Shown here: positions 12,200-24,087 of the stretch, in pieces
How the letters are laid out: each line of letters begins with the position of its first letter
How positions within the stretch are numbered: position 1 is the first letter of the stretch
Origin: Phytophthora hibernalis
Lineage: Eukaryota > Oomycota > Peronosporomycetes > Peronosporales > Peronosporaceae
DNA length: 64,000 bases
Assembly: GCA_012656075.1 (NCBI GenBank)
Contig: JAAKBF010000027.1
Span: 868,001 to 932,000 of the forward strand
Direction of reading: 5' to 3'
Notes under the pieces: generated by a model
Told to the model about the DNA's origin: nothing
The model's input: only the letters and a program-made list of their open reading frames with translations
Databases searched by the model: none
Program-made: the position numbers and the translations under genes

Positions 12200-12900
12200 G
12201 GGCACATTCAAGTTCGAGCTGTCCATGGGAGGGCATGACTCGCAGCGAATCGGGGTATTCGTGGTGGAGGCTGGGGGTGTTCGTGTGCGCGGCCCGGGCG
12301 AGTAGCAAGTCGGGCATGGTCGTGGTAGAGATGGAGGGCAAGTTGTTGATGTGTACGAGTATGGAGTGCAGGAGCCAGAGAGAAGCAGGGGGCGTACAAG
12401 AGGTGTGTGCATGGGAGCGGCAAGACGCACAACGAGTCGGGATGATCATGGTGGAGGGTGAATGCGATCGGAGGTGCTTGAGGAGGAGGCCGAGTACACG
12501 GTGTAGGTGTGCGTGTGCGCGGCCCCGGCGAGGAGCAAGACGGGCATGTTCGTGGTGGAGATGGAGGACAAGTAGGAGGTGTGCACGTGTACGGAGCGCA
12601 AGAGCCGGAGAGCACCAGGGCGCGTACAAGTTGGGGGTGTTCTTGGGAGCGGCAGGAAGCACACGGGATGTTGGTGGTGGAGGGTGAGGGCGTTCGGAGG
12701 TGCTGGATGTGAGGGCCGGGTACAAGGCGGAGGGTGAGTGTGAGCGTATGCGCGGCCAAGGCGAGGAGCAAGTTAGGTATGCTCGTGGTACAGACGTTGG
12801 TCAAGGAGGAGGTGTGCACGTGTACGGAGTGTAGGAGCCAGAGAGCAGCAGGGCGACTACAAGTGGGCGGTGTACATCGGAGCGCCAAGACTTCCAGTAG
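12200..12900. repeat. ~230-bp tandem repeat, about three copies
   Basis: G-rich units start at about 12300, 12528 and 12762 with GCGAG(G/T)AGCAAG. Each runs through a GTGTACGGAGTG(C/T)AGGAGCCAGAGAG-like core and a CATGGTGGAGGGTGA-like end. Divergence between copies is appreciable, with several substitutions per 50 bp. All long open frames across the block (both strands) follow the repeat period and have biased composition, so none is called as a gene. Confidence 0.75.
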
Positions 12901-12999
12901 TACGGCAAAACATGGTTATTTTTGTAGCACGAGCGACGTCAACAAGGATATCATGTTAGCTTGCCAAAACTCATAGCGAGCTAGCCCTGTGTGACGTCT

Positions 13000-13340
13000 G
13001 CGGCGTGTGGGTCGGACGCTGTATCTAGCAACGCTCGCAGGAGTTCATCGTTGAGCTGAGGATTCAGCCATCTTCAACGATAGGAAGACTCTTACGCCAC
13101 ACGCGATCTTGCGCACGCTCCTCCAGATCTAGCCACTGTACGGAAGTGCTACGTGTTCAGCTTCAAGCAGCAGTCAATCGCGTTAGAATTGAGTAGGCAG
13201 AGTACCGTGCTTGGGCATCACACGAAGGCTGAGTGTTCAGCTTCGACTAGCCAGGGTGTCGCACTAGCTACGTTTCCAGCGTTTAACCTAGCGCTACGCT
13301 GCAAGTGGTCATGGGCATCATGATCAGAAAGCGCACTCGA
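13000..13340 (+). repeat. Diverged direct repeat, left copy
   Basis: Words such as TTCAGCCATCTTCAACGA, CACGCGATCTTGCG, CCACTGTACGG and GTGGTCATGGGCATC occur here in the same order as in 16150-16810. The two copies lie on either side of the unknown gene at 13671 and the SET-domain fragment. They look like an old duplicated element or old terminal repeats. Confidence 0.6.
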
Positions 13341-13670
13341 AGCTGGTTCGAGTGTGCCAGACTCGTGCATACCACCTTACTTCGGCGCATCGCCTCCGAG
13401 GATATGAACGACAGCGAGATGTAGGTGTCCTACGCGCGAGATCTCACCGCGTCGGTGGATTTAGAGAGAGGACTTGGCATTGAATGTTGAAGATGGCTCG
13501 ATAGAAGCTTTGCGAGCGAAAGCGGAGAATTTTTGCTGCGAAGGAGTAGGCAATGGATTGTACTGAGGAGGAGCGGAATGGCGTAAAGGTGAAAAATCTC
13601 ATTCATTTGAAGTTTTACTTTGAAAGACGCAACCCATTAACCCCGCTTGCTCCAACCCAGTATCAGTGTG

Positions 13671-14303
13671 ATGGCGCTTGGTGATCGCATCCGCAATACT
13701 GTTCTCCGTCAACAAGAAGAATCTGTTACCAACTACTTCACCGGTGTCGACGACGTTCGCGAGTTCATAACTATTCACGCTCCAACTCCTGGTGTTGAGA
13801 TTACGGTGAAGATGGTGTGCTCGGGCGCGGAGAGGCTGACTGCCGACAATGGGACCCGGGTGACGTTGCTGGACTTCCTCGCGCATGGTGGGTTCGAGGG
13901 AATCAACAAGGACTTGTCCGAGCTGAATGTTGTCAACCTCCAGCCGTACATCGCGCAAATAACTGTGTGGGACGCCAAGAAGAGGGTTGGTTCTCCAAAG
14001 GCAGCCCCGATGCAGTTTCGTCCGGGGGCCGTGGACGAATTCAAGCAAGTGCACAACGTGGGGTTTTACGCCGACATCCCGAAAGGGAGCGTGCAGCTGG
14101 AAGAAGGTGTCCTGAACCGAGTTGTGATGCGGGCGCCTCCAATTCTCAAGCGCAAGAATGAGCGCGAGACGGCCACCCGCAAGCTCAAGGCCAGAGCACT
14201 GGTATTCAATCAAGCGGACGAAGAAACGAAGGATGACACCTCTCCTACAGCTGATGCAAATGTCGCTCCGCGCACTCGTGGTGCGGCTGCTGTTCGTGTT
14301 TAG
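13671..14303 (+). CDS. Intact 211-codon frame, function unknown
   Basis: The frame runs uninterrupted from ATG at 13671 (MALGDRIRNTVLRQQ) to a stop at 14303. The product appears soluble, with an N-terminal helical segment, a central mixed region (GVEITVKMVCSGAERL, LDFLAHGGFEGINKDL) and a basic helix PPILKRKNERETATRKLK before an acidic, Thr/Ala-rich tail. I see no signal peptide, membrane segment, RxLR or LxLFLAK motif, so it is not an obvious secreted effector. I do not recognise the family. A TCATTCATTT word 70 bp upstream resembles part of an oomycete initiator. It sits between two copies of an old direct repeat, so it could be cargo or a captured gene. Confidence 0.6.
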   Translation: MALGDRIRNTVLRQQEESVTNYFTGVDDVREFITIHAPTPGVEITVKMVCSGAERLTADNGTRVTLLDFLAHGGFEGINKDLSELNVVNLQPYIAQITVWDAKKRVGSPKAAPMQFRPGAVDEFKQVHNVGFYADIPKGSVQLEEGVLNRVVMRAPPILKRKNERETATRKLKARALVFNQADEETKDDTSPTADANVAPRTRGAAAVRV

Positions 14304-14309
14304 TCGCCC

Positions 14310-15225
14310 GTTCTAAGTCCACCAAGACAGAGGCTGCGATGGCGAAGAGCGGTACGAGGTCGCCTGTGAACGCTGGTGGTCCTACATGCGACGAGCGCTC
14401 ATCAACAACTTGAGAAGCAAGAAAAATCGTATCGAGATGTTAGTTAGTCATAATAGTTTCTGGACGACTTGAGAGTCATGTTGGAGACGCCGCTGATGAT
14501 TATATGGTCTGGAAAACTAAATCAAAATAAAAACTTTGTACCTCTTCAGGAATAGATCGCCTTGTGTTGTATTCATTTGCGGTTTGGTGCTTTAAAATGC
14601 TGGTTCGGTTGAACTTCGGGGTGATCAAGATGCCGTTGCCGGCCTACGCTCCCTACTAACAACTCAATACCTCCTCGTGACGCAAGCAGGGGATGTACGA
14701 GACTAAACGGAATTTGGAATGAGCTGAGAAAATGTTGGCAAGGCTTTGGTCAAGCCGCGTTCAGTAATCGATTTGTTGTGCTGTGATCGCTAGCATTGAT
14801 GCAAAAAAGCGGACATATATGTGGACCGTGGCAACTCGGCTAGATGGTCTGCTACACGCTGGAGACGCGTGCCGGTAAGGATCATGCGGCTGTCCGTTTA
14901 CGTTTTTCTGACACTATTGCTGTAGCTAGCTGATTGAGGATCGTGGAGTGCTGCAAGCGCTTATCGAATACGAGCCAATATGCCAAAATAAATATCGGTC
15001 AAGACTGCGGCACCATTCCGACGAGGCTAATATTTCTGTATCGGATGTGACTGACCGAGTAGCGAGTTGACTGTTGTGTTTGTGGAAATGTGCTTAGGAT
15101 GAAATTCCATACTGTCACTGCGCTGCACAATCGAGCTGACGACAGACTTGTGGTTCTGGTTGTGAGAACCGATCGGTAATGTTACTATGCTAATTACTTT
15201 TCTCTCTTTCTAAAACAATATTCGC
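14310..15225. other. Intergenic, no supported gene
   Basis: No gene-quality frame is seen. Upstream exons of the SET-domain gene might be expected here but were not recognised. Confidence 0.35.
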
Positions 15226-15230
15226 ACAGA

Positions 15231-15881
15231 TGCAAGTCGAATGTGCACAAGGTAACTGTAGCAGTGGAACTGAATGCAGCAACCAACGAATGCAGGACGA
15301 CATTATCCCCTTTCTATCGGTCAAGAAGCTTCCCTCGAAAGGAATCTCTCTTCGTGGATAAGGATCTGTCAGAAGTTTTGTGTGCGAGTACATCGGCGAA
15401 ATTGTTACTCTTCGGGAATATCGGCGCCGGGCGCGGGTATTCAAGCTATCGATTTGACGGCATGTCCCAGTAGGACGTGGTGAAGGGTCTCACCGAGAAT
15501 CGTTGTTTGTAGGAAATCCAGGGGCAGTGAACTACTACGGAATGGTGGTCGGGAAAAACGAAGTGATCGACGCTCGGCACCACGGAAACCTTGCTCGGTT
15601 TGCGAATCACAGCTGTCGACCAAGCTGCATCGTGGAGCGGTGGGAAGTACAAGGTGAAACGTGCTGCGGATTTTGCGTCGACTAATATTGGTGCTGGTGA
15701 GGAAGTCACTATCGACTACAATGCCGAAAACAAGGCTCTTGAGGTAGGTTACGCCATAGTAGTGAGCAGCAAGTTATTTTTTGTAGCTGATGAGTTACTT
15801 ACTTAAACTCTACTCGTGTAGGGACGAATGCCGTGCGCTTGCAATGCTGATGGATGTCGAGGATTTCTCCCAAAATAAGAA
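15231..15881 (+). pseudogene. SET-domain histone methyltransferase fragment (AWS-SET-postSET)
   Basis: After a good acceptor (CGCACAG) comes an AWS-like segment with CSNQRMQDD, then FVCEYIGEIVTLREY. The SET core follows as GNPGAVNYYGM...NEVIDARHHGNLARFANHSC and TNIGAGEEVTIDYN. After a short intron (about 15743-15822) there is a post-SET motif CACNADGCRGFL with a stop at 15881. Order and motifs match ASH1/SETD2-type lysine methyltransferases, which act on histone H3 tails. The NHSC motif and the post-SET cysteines are intact. At least three frame changes between 15350 and 15700 interrupt it, more than the single-base pattern elsewhere easily explains, and no further N-terminal exons are visible. 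It is therefore either a decayed duplicate or the end of a longer gene with assembly errors. Confidence 0.7.
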
Positions 15882-16149
15882 GCGCAAACGAGATCGGTTG
15901 TCGGTATTCAGCAATCCTACTTAGCGTACATATACCTCTATTCAATCTTATTGATGGTTGTTCCGACAGCTATGGCTACTTGGTTTGGAGAGATGTGCAG
16001 CAAAACGCTAGCTAAAGCCTACCTGTATCTGTACCTGGAGCTTTATAGCACATTTTCTTTGCAGTGTGCACGGGTAATAGTGCCGAAGATATGTGATAGT
16101 GTCGTTCTGCATCCAGGGCCAATATTCATATCGCACGGACTCGTGTGAA

Positions 16150-16810
16150 GGCTGCGGCGTGTGTGTACTCGCAGCTGTTCATCGCCTTAACTATGTGTTC
16201 AGCCATCTTCAACGAGAGGAAGATCCTAACGCCTCCATTGCAGTGCTGGTAGTGACAGTACGATTAAAAACGTTTAAACATTTTGGACTATTTGTACAGT
16301 TTAGACAGCGTGTACTAACAGTTTTTACGAACTCAGTGTGGTAATTACGCCTAAAAGTTGATTTGATATCAGTAAACCCACCGTGAGATGTGGGACTTCT
16401 GCGGACTGAATGGGTGCATTTTTGAGCGCATGGGTACACTGTGCCACTTGAATGAACGGTCATGGACCTCTGTTTATACGCGTCCGATCAAATAAACAGT
16501 CAAATGACGCGTTATTACGCGTTTTATGGAATAAACGTTTATACACCCGTTGCCAGCACTGGCCATTGTGCTACACGCGATCTTGCGTTAAAGAACGCTT
16601 ACGCTACTCGAGATTTATCCACTGTACGGTTGCAGTCCTACGTATTCATCTTCAACCCATCGCTCGTGGTAAAGGTAGCCATATCAATGCCCAAGCTGAC
16701 TCTGCCAGATCCAGCTGCCAGGATGTTGTGCTACGTGTGCAGCTTCAAGTTGCAGTCATTGTGCTACAAGTGTGTGGCCATGGCCATCGCGACTAGAAAG
16801 TACACCATAT
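16150..16810 (+). repeat. Diverged direct repeat, right copy
   Basis: Contains the same ordered words as 13000-13340 (TTCAGCCATCTTCAACGA near 16200, CACGCGATCTTGCG near 16573, CCACTGTACGG near 16618, GTGTGGCCATGGCCATC near 16772). About 300 bp of extra sequence (about 16260-16555) are inserted relative to the left copy. No coding capacity was recognised here. Confidence 0.6.
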
Positions 16811-17269
16811 TGTGCAGCCATATCTAGTCGTCACCCTTCATGCGCACTCATGACGCGATTGAAGGCATGATAATCGAAGCTATCTGTGGTTTGTGTGTGT
16901 TGACCGCGTAGATAAAATTAAGGGCTGCGTGTTCAGTTTCAACCAACGCAACGCACAGTCGTCAAATCGCTCTGGATACTTGCTCAGCTAAATAGTGGCA
17001 GCTTCATACGCCTCTAGTGTTCTGAGCTACGTAAGGGATCCTGTCCGATTCGAAGGAAGTTCTCCGTACCGTGCTGAAAGGTTTCGCTGCAAGCCACAAT
17101 TGATGAGTGTATGTTCGTGTTGCTGTGCTTCAAAATCACATTATAGCTTGATCCGCACGCTGCAGCAGCGCTAAAAATCAGTGTAAGGACCCCGAGCGCT
17201 TTACAGTCGTGGTCAGTGTACTCATTTGTGTGTCGCTGTTGATGTCGAAGGAAGTGCAGTGTCTGTCGG

Positions 17270-20200
17270 AGTAATGGTGAAACATTTAGCTGCATCGAGT
17301 GCTGCAAGGGAGGCTCGTCGGGCGCTTAAAGCATTGGACAAGCACGGCGGGGCTGGACAACCGGGAAACGGCGGAAGAAGCAGGCTTCTGTTGAGGATCA
17401 AGAAGCTCACGACACTGCCATGCGCCTTACTCGGCACGATGAGACGAGGAAGCGGAATGCTGCAGCTCAGCTTCAGCCAAAACAGGAGAAAAACGCAAGT
17501 CGAAAGCCAAAGGAGGCGAGGAAGATGAACACAGCGCGCACCTGAACGAAGATGCTAAAGGTATGCTTAGTTCTGGAGTGAATGCTGAAAATCCGTTGCT
17601 AACCTACGTATTGTGCGCATTTCAGCCTTATTTTCCGCCGTCGAAGCGCCGTTTCTGCGGATATGTGGGAGCTGCGGAGAATTGGCGAAATCGGACCAAG
17701 CTGTGCTCAAGCGATTAAACCCCGTGGTGACCTATTTGCTCCCCTTTGTAATAGGACGGGAGACTGCGAAATCATTCCGGAGTCGATTGTTACTGATCCT
17801 GGATCGAACAATGCATGTGTATGGCTCTGTAGGCGTTGTGATCAAAGTTTGCTAAAAAAACAAGTTCCGAAGTTTTGCAGAGCTAGCGGTTTTCGCATTC
17901 CACCTGTACCAGTGGAAGTATCGGTACTCAATCGTATGGAAGCTCGCCTGTTTCTTTCACAATCTGTGTGAATCTGTATAGTGACGGCGAAGCATTTACC
18001 CGAGGGAACTCGATTAACTTCTGGAACAATGCTGTAGATACCGTGCTTGACCTGCCTCGGCCTATAAAAAATGCGGCATCGTATTCCTCAAGACGTGCAA
18101 CAATCAAGCTGGAAACTTTTTCAAGGTTCGACCGGATTTGGTACGTCGTGCATTATGCTGGTTGATTGAAATAATCCACTGTATAGCAATGTTCGCATTT
18201 CTGAGGAAAATTTGGCTGCACTAAAAGTATTTGACGTCGGTACTTACCTACCCTGCATACCACTCACCGATGAGGAAGCTCAACAACTCGTATGTCCCAA
18301 GAATGAAGTCAATGAACACCGTGGTGAACGCGCGCCTGGTGCAGCTGATACGGACAACGTGGGTGCTCGCAATTTAGATGAAAACCGTGCACTCGTGCCA
18401 TCAAACGTTACTTCTCTGAACTCCAGCTCTGTACAATGACATGCTTGCTTAAAAACAATATTCGGGTTGTGTGAAGAATGCTCCAGTAAAACCCTGGAAG
18501 ATCAAGATTCCACAAATGAACGGCAATCAACCGACCCGTTCGACGATCTAGTTGAAAGTTTTGAGCTGGAGAGAAATGATAGCGACACTCAAACTGAATT
18601 AGAAAAAATTGTAGAGGCTGCCAATTTGAATTGTGATGCTTCCGATTACCCTGTGAAAGAGTTGCAGCGCCATAGTGACCCAATTGATGAATACAAAACG
18701 AAGCTGATGATGCAAAAGTGTTTTCCAACACTGTTTCCTAACGGAGACGCAGGATATAACCCGATAGAGGGAGAATCAAGAGCGCACTAATTTTATTTAG
18801 TAGAGTTTTGCGCCCATTTGATGAAATGGCACGACCGTCTCTTCGTTATACACGGAACTTCAAATTCTTCTGCCTTCACCTTATACAGCGTCGTCAAATC
18901 GACGGATTAGCTCGAAGGGTGGGTGTAAACAGTGACGGCTCCGATGATGATGAGCTCGACAGCACTAAGACAGATAAAGACACAAGTAGGGCTATGCAAC
19001 TATTGGAATCGTTGAAGCCATACTTTCGCGTTGTGCGTGGACGTGGGTTGTACTGGGCGAACATTAGAGACGAAGTGATGGCTATGATTGGAAGTCGGGT
19101 CCTTCCCTCGCGCTTTCCTACCTTTTTGACGCTCAGCGCTGCAGACACTATTTGGCCTGAGGTTTTTAAAGCATGTAACCCAGATTTGACTCTAGATGAA
19201 TGCCGTCATTTGTCATCTAAAGACAGAAGGAGATATTTGCAGGAAAATCCAGATATCGCTGCTCGTTTCTTTCATCATCGGTTTCAAGCTTTTGTAGACC
19301 ATATACTGTGTGGTCGAGATAAACCGTTAGGAGAGATTGCGGATTTCTTCTGGAGAGTTGAGTTTCAACAACGTGGATCTCCGCATATTCATGCTCTGCT
19401 TTGGATAAAAAAATGCACCTGATGTACTTAATATGTCTGTTTCTGAAGAAGGTAGAACTGAGCTAGCTGCTTTCGTTGACAAACACATTTCAGTATTGTC
19501 GAAATCTCTCCAGTCCCTTGACGCGTGCTCATGCACTACATGCACTACTCAAAAAGAAGAAAATATTGACATCTTGGCGATGCGGCCTCCATCTCATGGA
19601 TCAGAAGAATGGGAGTGCGATCTTTTTGACTAGTTCAGCGAGTACAACAACACATCTGCTATCCTGGTGCGCCTTGTAGAAAAAAAGTAGTGAATGCCGA
19701 TTTGGTTACCCCAAAGCTCTTCAACCTAATACGGAAATTGATGCAACAATTGCTGCTGATGGAACACCATCTCTTACCGTCAAACTGAAACGCGAAGTGC
19801 GAACCATCAACAATTAGTGCTATCCTCGTGGCGGGCAAATATGGATATTTAGTTGATAGGAAACGCCTACGGCGCTGCTAAATATACTGGCGCCTGCGTA
19901 AGTAAGGCAGAACCTGATACACTTCGGTTCGAAAAGGTGTTAGCTGCTGCAGTTAAGCGTTGCGATCCCAACTTACCTTATCACGCTATGCTGAAGCGGG
20001 TTGCAAACGCTGCTTTGTCGATAAGAGAAGTTGGCGCTTATGAGGTTTATTCTATTTTGCTGCGTGAGCTATCTCTTCACGGAAAGTCTAGAACAGTTAC
20101 CCGGGTCAAAGCTTCACGTGACGAGTTGCGGTGCTATCGTGTAGAAAGGTTTCACTTGCAAACCCTTGTCAGACTAGACAGTGCAGAGGAATTCGGATTT

Positions 20201-20690
20201 CGTGTTGAGTCTATTGAGCGTGCATATATGGCCAGACCAGAGTGCGCTACGTTCGATACGATGAGCTTCGCTGCATTTGTCGAAGGGTTCGACATGACTG
20301 AGCGTATCGGTAGTCAAAGATCCAAACAAGAATACTGGAAAAGAATCGATGGAGAGGGATACATAAAAAACGAGGAAAGAGTCAAGTCATTCGAATGTCA
20401 CCTTGGATGGCCCTGACATTAACAACCCTAACTTTTGCTTTGCAGAGCTGTTTCTTCACGTGCCATGGCGTTCATTGCATGAACTCCCACACACGTATGA
20501 TGATTGCGTCGCTGCATTTATTGCTGCACAGAAAAGAAATCTGGATAGTGAGCTGCTGCAGGAATCAAACGCCAAAATTGCCCGCCAGCACAATCTTGAG
20601 CTGCTGAAGAAAGCCAATACCTTGTACGTATTAGAACACCTCCCTCCCCGAGTACGTGTTTATAGACGAAGAAGTTAGTTTTGCTACACA
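17270..20690 (+). mobile_element. Helitron replicase remnant
   Basis: Plus-strand fragments read in order as the N-terminal half of a Helitron Rep/helicase protein. An N-terminal basic region (17270-17530) is followed by a segment ending FRIPPVPVEVSVLNRMEARL (17660-17945), a spacer, and the Helitron-like N domain at 18808-19422. This domain ends with RVEFQQRGSPHIHALLWI, where HIH is the HUH endonuclease motif. Later pieces at 19853-20416 and 20403-20678 match the region before the helicase. The tyrosine region and the whole PIF1-type helicase are not seen. Several stops and frame changes separate the pieces. Helitrons move by rolling-circle replication, and this copy lacks the helicase and is probably inactive. 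The 5' TC and 3' hairpin-CTRR ends were not located. Confidence 0.8.
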
Positions 20691-20819
20691 ACTTGCTCCT
20701 CTTGAAAATAGTACGCCGGTGACCAATCGCCCGATTGAATGGAACGCCAGACATGCTTATTAGGCTGAGGACGTCGTAAAAGCTAGAGAATTTGTGAAGA
20801 CACACGTAAAACCCACGTA

Positions 20820-22067
20820 CCCATTTTGAGACGGCGGCGCAGCGTGTAGTAGCGCTTCAAGAAGGCGTTGAGGTTGTTCGTGGACGCGAATTCGCGAACA
20901 CCTGCCACGCCGTGAAGTGCCCAGTCAACCATTGCCCGTACACGTACTACGCAAATGGAACCAAACTTGGCTCACTCATCCCTTCAAATGGGACGCAGCA
21001 GCTGCATATACTCCGTCTCGCTACGAGCGACGTGCAGGTCGTATATCTCTCGTAGAACTCGTGCTTGTGCGCCAGAGGAAAGTAGATTGGCTCGCTCTTG
21101 GATTTTCTTCATGATGTGGAAGTAGCACATGAGGAAGCGGTAACTCGGATTGTCCCCGAAAACAGCACAAAGAGCGTTTCATTGAGCTTTGTCTCCATCA
21201 GCCATCGCGTAGCGAACACTAAGATGCTTGTCTGTGATCCAGAAGTATACCCGGCGTAGCGAAAGCAGGGCAGCCACGAACATCGGTTGCATCTCTTGGG
21301 ACATCACGAAGAGAGCGACCAGGTGGAGCCTCAAGACTGATCTGACACCGCAACAACCAGGACTGGGTAGTCGCACGGGTTCGTCTTGTACGTCCCGTAC
21401 AAGGGAAGGGTGAAGCTCTCGGGCGGCACAGTCAGCCTCAACGTCAGCGCCGTCGTCGAGATGCCCACCAACAACGGCCTCTTTTCGGATCCGTTGCCGA
21501 CTATGAGTTTGCCCAGGTTGTCCCTCTCCCATCCGACTGTGAAAGGTTGGGTCATCAGCTCGGATCGGCTGTACGCGTGCTCGCGAATCCACGTCGTGAG
21601 CTCTTGGACGCGATCGTGGTTCTCCATCTTCGTCCGGCCGTGGTGGTTTACAATGTTCTGCACCGTCTCGAGCCAAGGTACCTTATCCAGAGGGTGGCGA
21701 ACTTGCATGAGAGCGCATGCCGAATTCGCATCGGTCGCAACTGGATCTCCGCCAGGTCGCGGCAGGAGGCCTTCTGCGCAGCAGGTGAGTTGTGGTCCCC
21801 GAACTCGAAGATGGACGCGTTCCCAGAGTCCAAGCACGTAACCACCTTTCCCCGCCATGCGCACTTCAATCGGCTCGCCTCGCTGCGCGATTCAGAGCTG
21901 CACTTGACGAGGCGGTAGCGCATCTTGTGCTCGGCGCCTTGGCAGATTGTACATGCCATCGCTTGGCTCTCGGTAAAGTCAAAGGACTTGACCAACGCCA
22001 ACACCGCTTTGGCTTCAGCGGTGTCGACGTCGACAGCCCTTTCGCACCAGCTATCTCGGATCGGCAT
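20820..22067 (-). mobile_element. MULE transposase remnant
   Basis: The minus strand carries a Mutator-like transposase in pieces. An N-terminal segment (21648-22067, with FDFTESQAMACTICQ) leads into the catalytic region near 21200-21400, with GTYKTNPCDYPVLVV and then ALLSLRRVYFWITDKHLSVRYAMADGDKAQ. After a stop at 21179 follows GDNPSYRFLMCYFHIMKKIQER near 21090-21165. These match the MULE DDE core (TYK..., MADGD, FHMMKK) well known from Phytophthora. At least two frame changes and one stop codon interrupt it. It abuts the Helitron remnant, giving a nested repeat cluster. Confidence 0.75.
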
Positions 22068-22299
22068 GATTTCCCTTCAGGAAAAAATGTGGGTCACGCA
22101 CCGCAAGTGCTGGACGCCTCCAGTGGACCAGCATTCGGTAATGGATCCGATCTGTCACCTATTTTGATGGCGGATGCTGGTTGGCCAGATTTATACCTAG
22201 CCACGCCCTGTTTGCGCGCTTCCAGCGCCGTCGCCTTGGATGGTGCTGGCAGTGTGATGTCTTGTGCTGACCAGTTTCTATGAAACCCACACAGACTTA

Positions 22300-23600
22300 T
22301 TTTGCCATGGCAGCACTGTGTGCTTCAGGCGTTCTGATGCGGAGACTGGGATAGCAGGTTCTGTTCAATTTCTTGATGCGGCCCACATGATTCATGGATA
22401 GACAGGTGCGCTATATATGTAGAAATCTAAAATTAAGATATATTTTTTCATGTCAAGCCAAAAATTTAAAACTGATAACTTAAAAAGTAAGTAGGAGTGG
22501 AATTACGTGAACAGACGTGAAAGAGTGACGGATACTTTTGCATACAAAAGAAATGTGAGCTATGGACCTGCAGTAGTGCATACAATGCTATCTGCCGGCG
22601 CCCCAGTCAAGTTCCAGAACCCAGGACACCGACAATGACCAGCGTGTCCGATCTCGAACACGATCTTGCGCATGGTCATGTAAAGCACACTGCTTCACTG
22701 CTTCCGCTCAGCCGCGTGCCGAAGTGAAGACAATACTAGTTGCTGTATGCTGAAGGACGGTGCTGGCTTTGAGCAGCCCAGTCTGTGTGTGGAGAATGTA
22801 CATGTACGCCATGCGTGCGTACGACGTACGCGACTTTCTTAGGATTATTATAGGACTATGAGGTGTTTGTATGCGCTCAATAGACCTTTACCGGTGCGTT
22901 GATGCTCTGATGGCCCCTGTGCGGCGCACTCTCTACTGTCACTTTGAAATCTGCTGCTGAGAGAGCGCAAGAGAAGAGAGCGCCCCACCAGAACATTGTT
23001 GCCCTGTCGTAGCTGTTTGCCCGGCACTCACGTATTTTACGATCTTGCTACGTTTACTCTTGGCAATCTGCCCTTCTAGTACACTACGGATGTAATGGCA
23101 CATACGCTTAGAAGTGATAGACAGCTAGAGAGCACGTTGGCGCACCATACGTCACCTCAGGTATGAGCCATTCGATGGACGGGGCAAGTGTGGAGGAAAT
23201 GAACCGAGTAGAAGGTTCCGCGAATGGGGTTCAAGGCTCTCACCGATTGGCTGGAACTCCGCTAGTCCAAGATGACGCGAATGAATCTGTCGCATGAGCA
23301 GGCTGAACATTTGATCCGCTCATTGGCCAATATCAAGCGGGCGTCCACTCATCCGGTCGCTTCTGGAACGTCGTTCCCATTCTGGAAGAAGTCCAGAAAC
23401 GCCAGCAGCTGAGAGGCCGCCGCCGCCGACACCGCCGTCGGCACCAAGCTCCACCAGCGCGAGCGACCGCGCGAACGACAACCGAGACCTACGCAACGAG
23501 GCTCCAATTGACGCGTCGACCAGCGCCCCCAGAATGTTTGATAACCAGAATCCAGGTAGTCGCTACAATGATGGAGAGCTAGTGGACATTATCAAGTCGC
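22300..23600. other. No gene recognised
   Basis: No reading frame with a recognisable domain was found on either strand. The segment is likely old transposon DNA between the MULE remnant and the copia-like gag fragment. Confidence 0.4.
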
Positions 23601-23639
23601 TCAGAATCTGAACATCAAACCCCGGAGCTGACGAAGAAG

Positions 23640-24000
23640 GAGCAGTACCAAGAGGGGAAGAGTGATGTCTCCTTGCACTTTGAGAGCTGCATGCTCGGGG
23701 GCATCACGTACGGCTATGAGCGCTTCGACTCCGTGGAGGGCTACAATCGCCCCAAGTACTTTGAGTGGTACAAGCTGCGACAGACCCAGGCCTTCACGAC
23801 CATGGCACTGTCACTATCTGTGGAGTTGCGAACGACGTTCAAGATTGACGACGTTCACAACCAAATGGAGGCTGCTTCGATTCTCTGGCAGCGAATTACT
23901 TAGTATTTTGAGGCTGGACATGGAATGAATCCTGACTATTTGCGATGCGAGCTAATGATGCGCAATTACGAAAAAGCGATGTGAGTTTGTAGCTGCAGTA
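23640..24000 (+). mobile_element. Copia-like gag fragment
   Basis: A plus-strand fragment contains YFEWYKLRQTQAFTTMALSLS and NQMEAASILWQRI, followed after a TAG by YFEAGHGMNPDYLRCELMMRNYEKAM. The pattern (an A..W..I segment followed by a G.NPDYL segment) is that of copia-type Gag (UBN2-like) proteins. It is only a fragment: no protease, integrase or LTR is attached. Confidence 0.5.
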
Positions 24001-24087
24001 AATGAGCGTTTCGAGCCGGGTGGTACCTTGGAAGGCACATCACCAGCCCTCAGAGTGAACATGGATGATACCGCGGTATTTTTTTAG

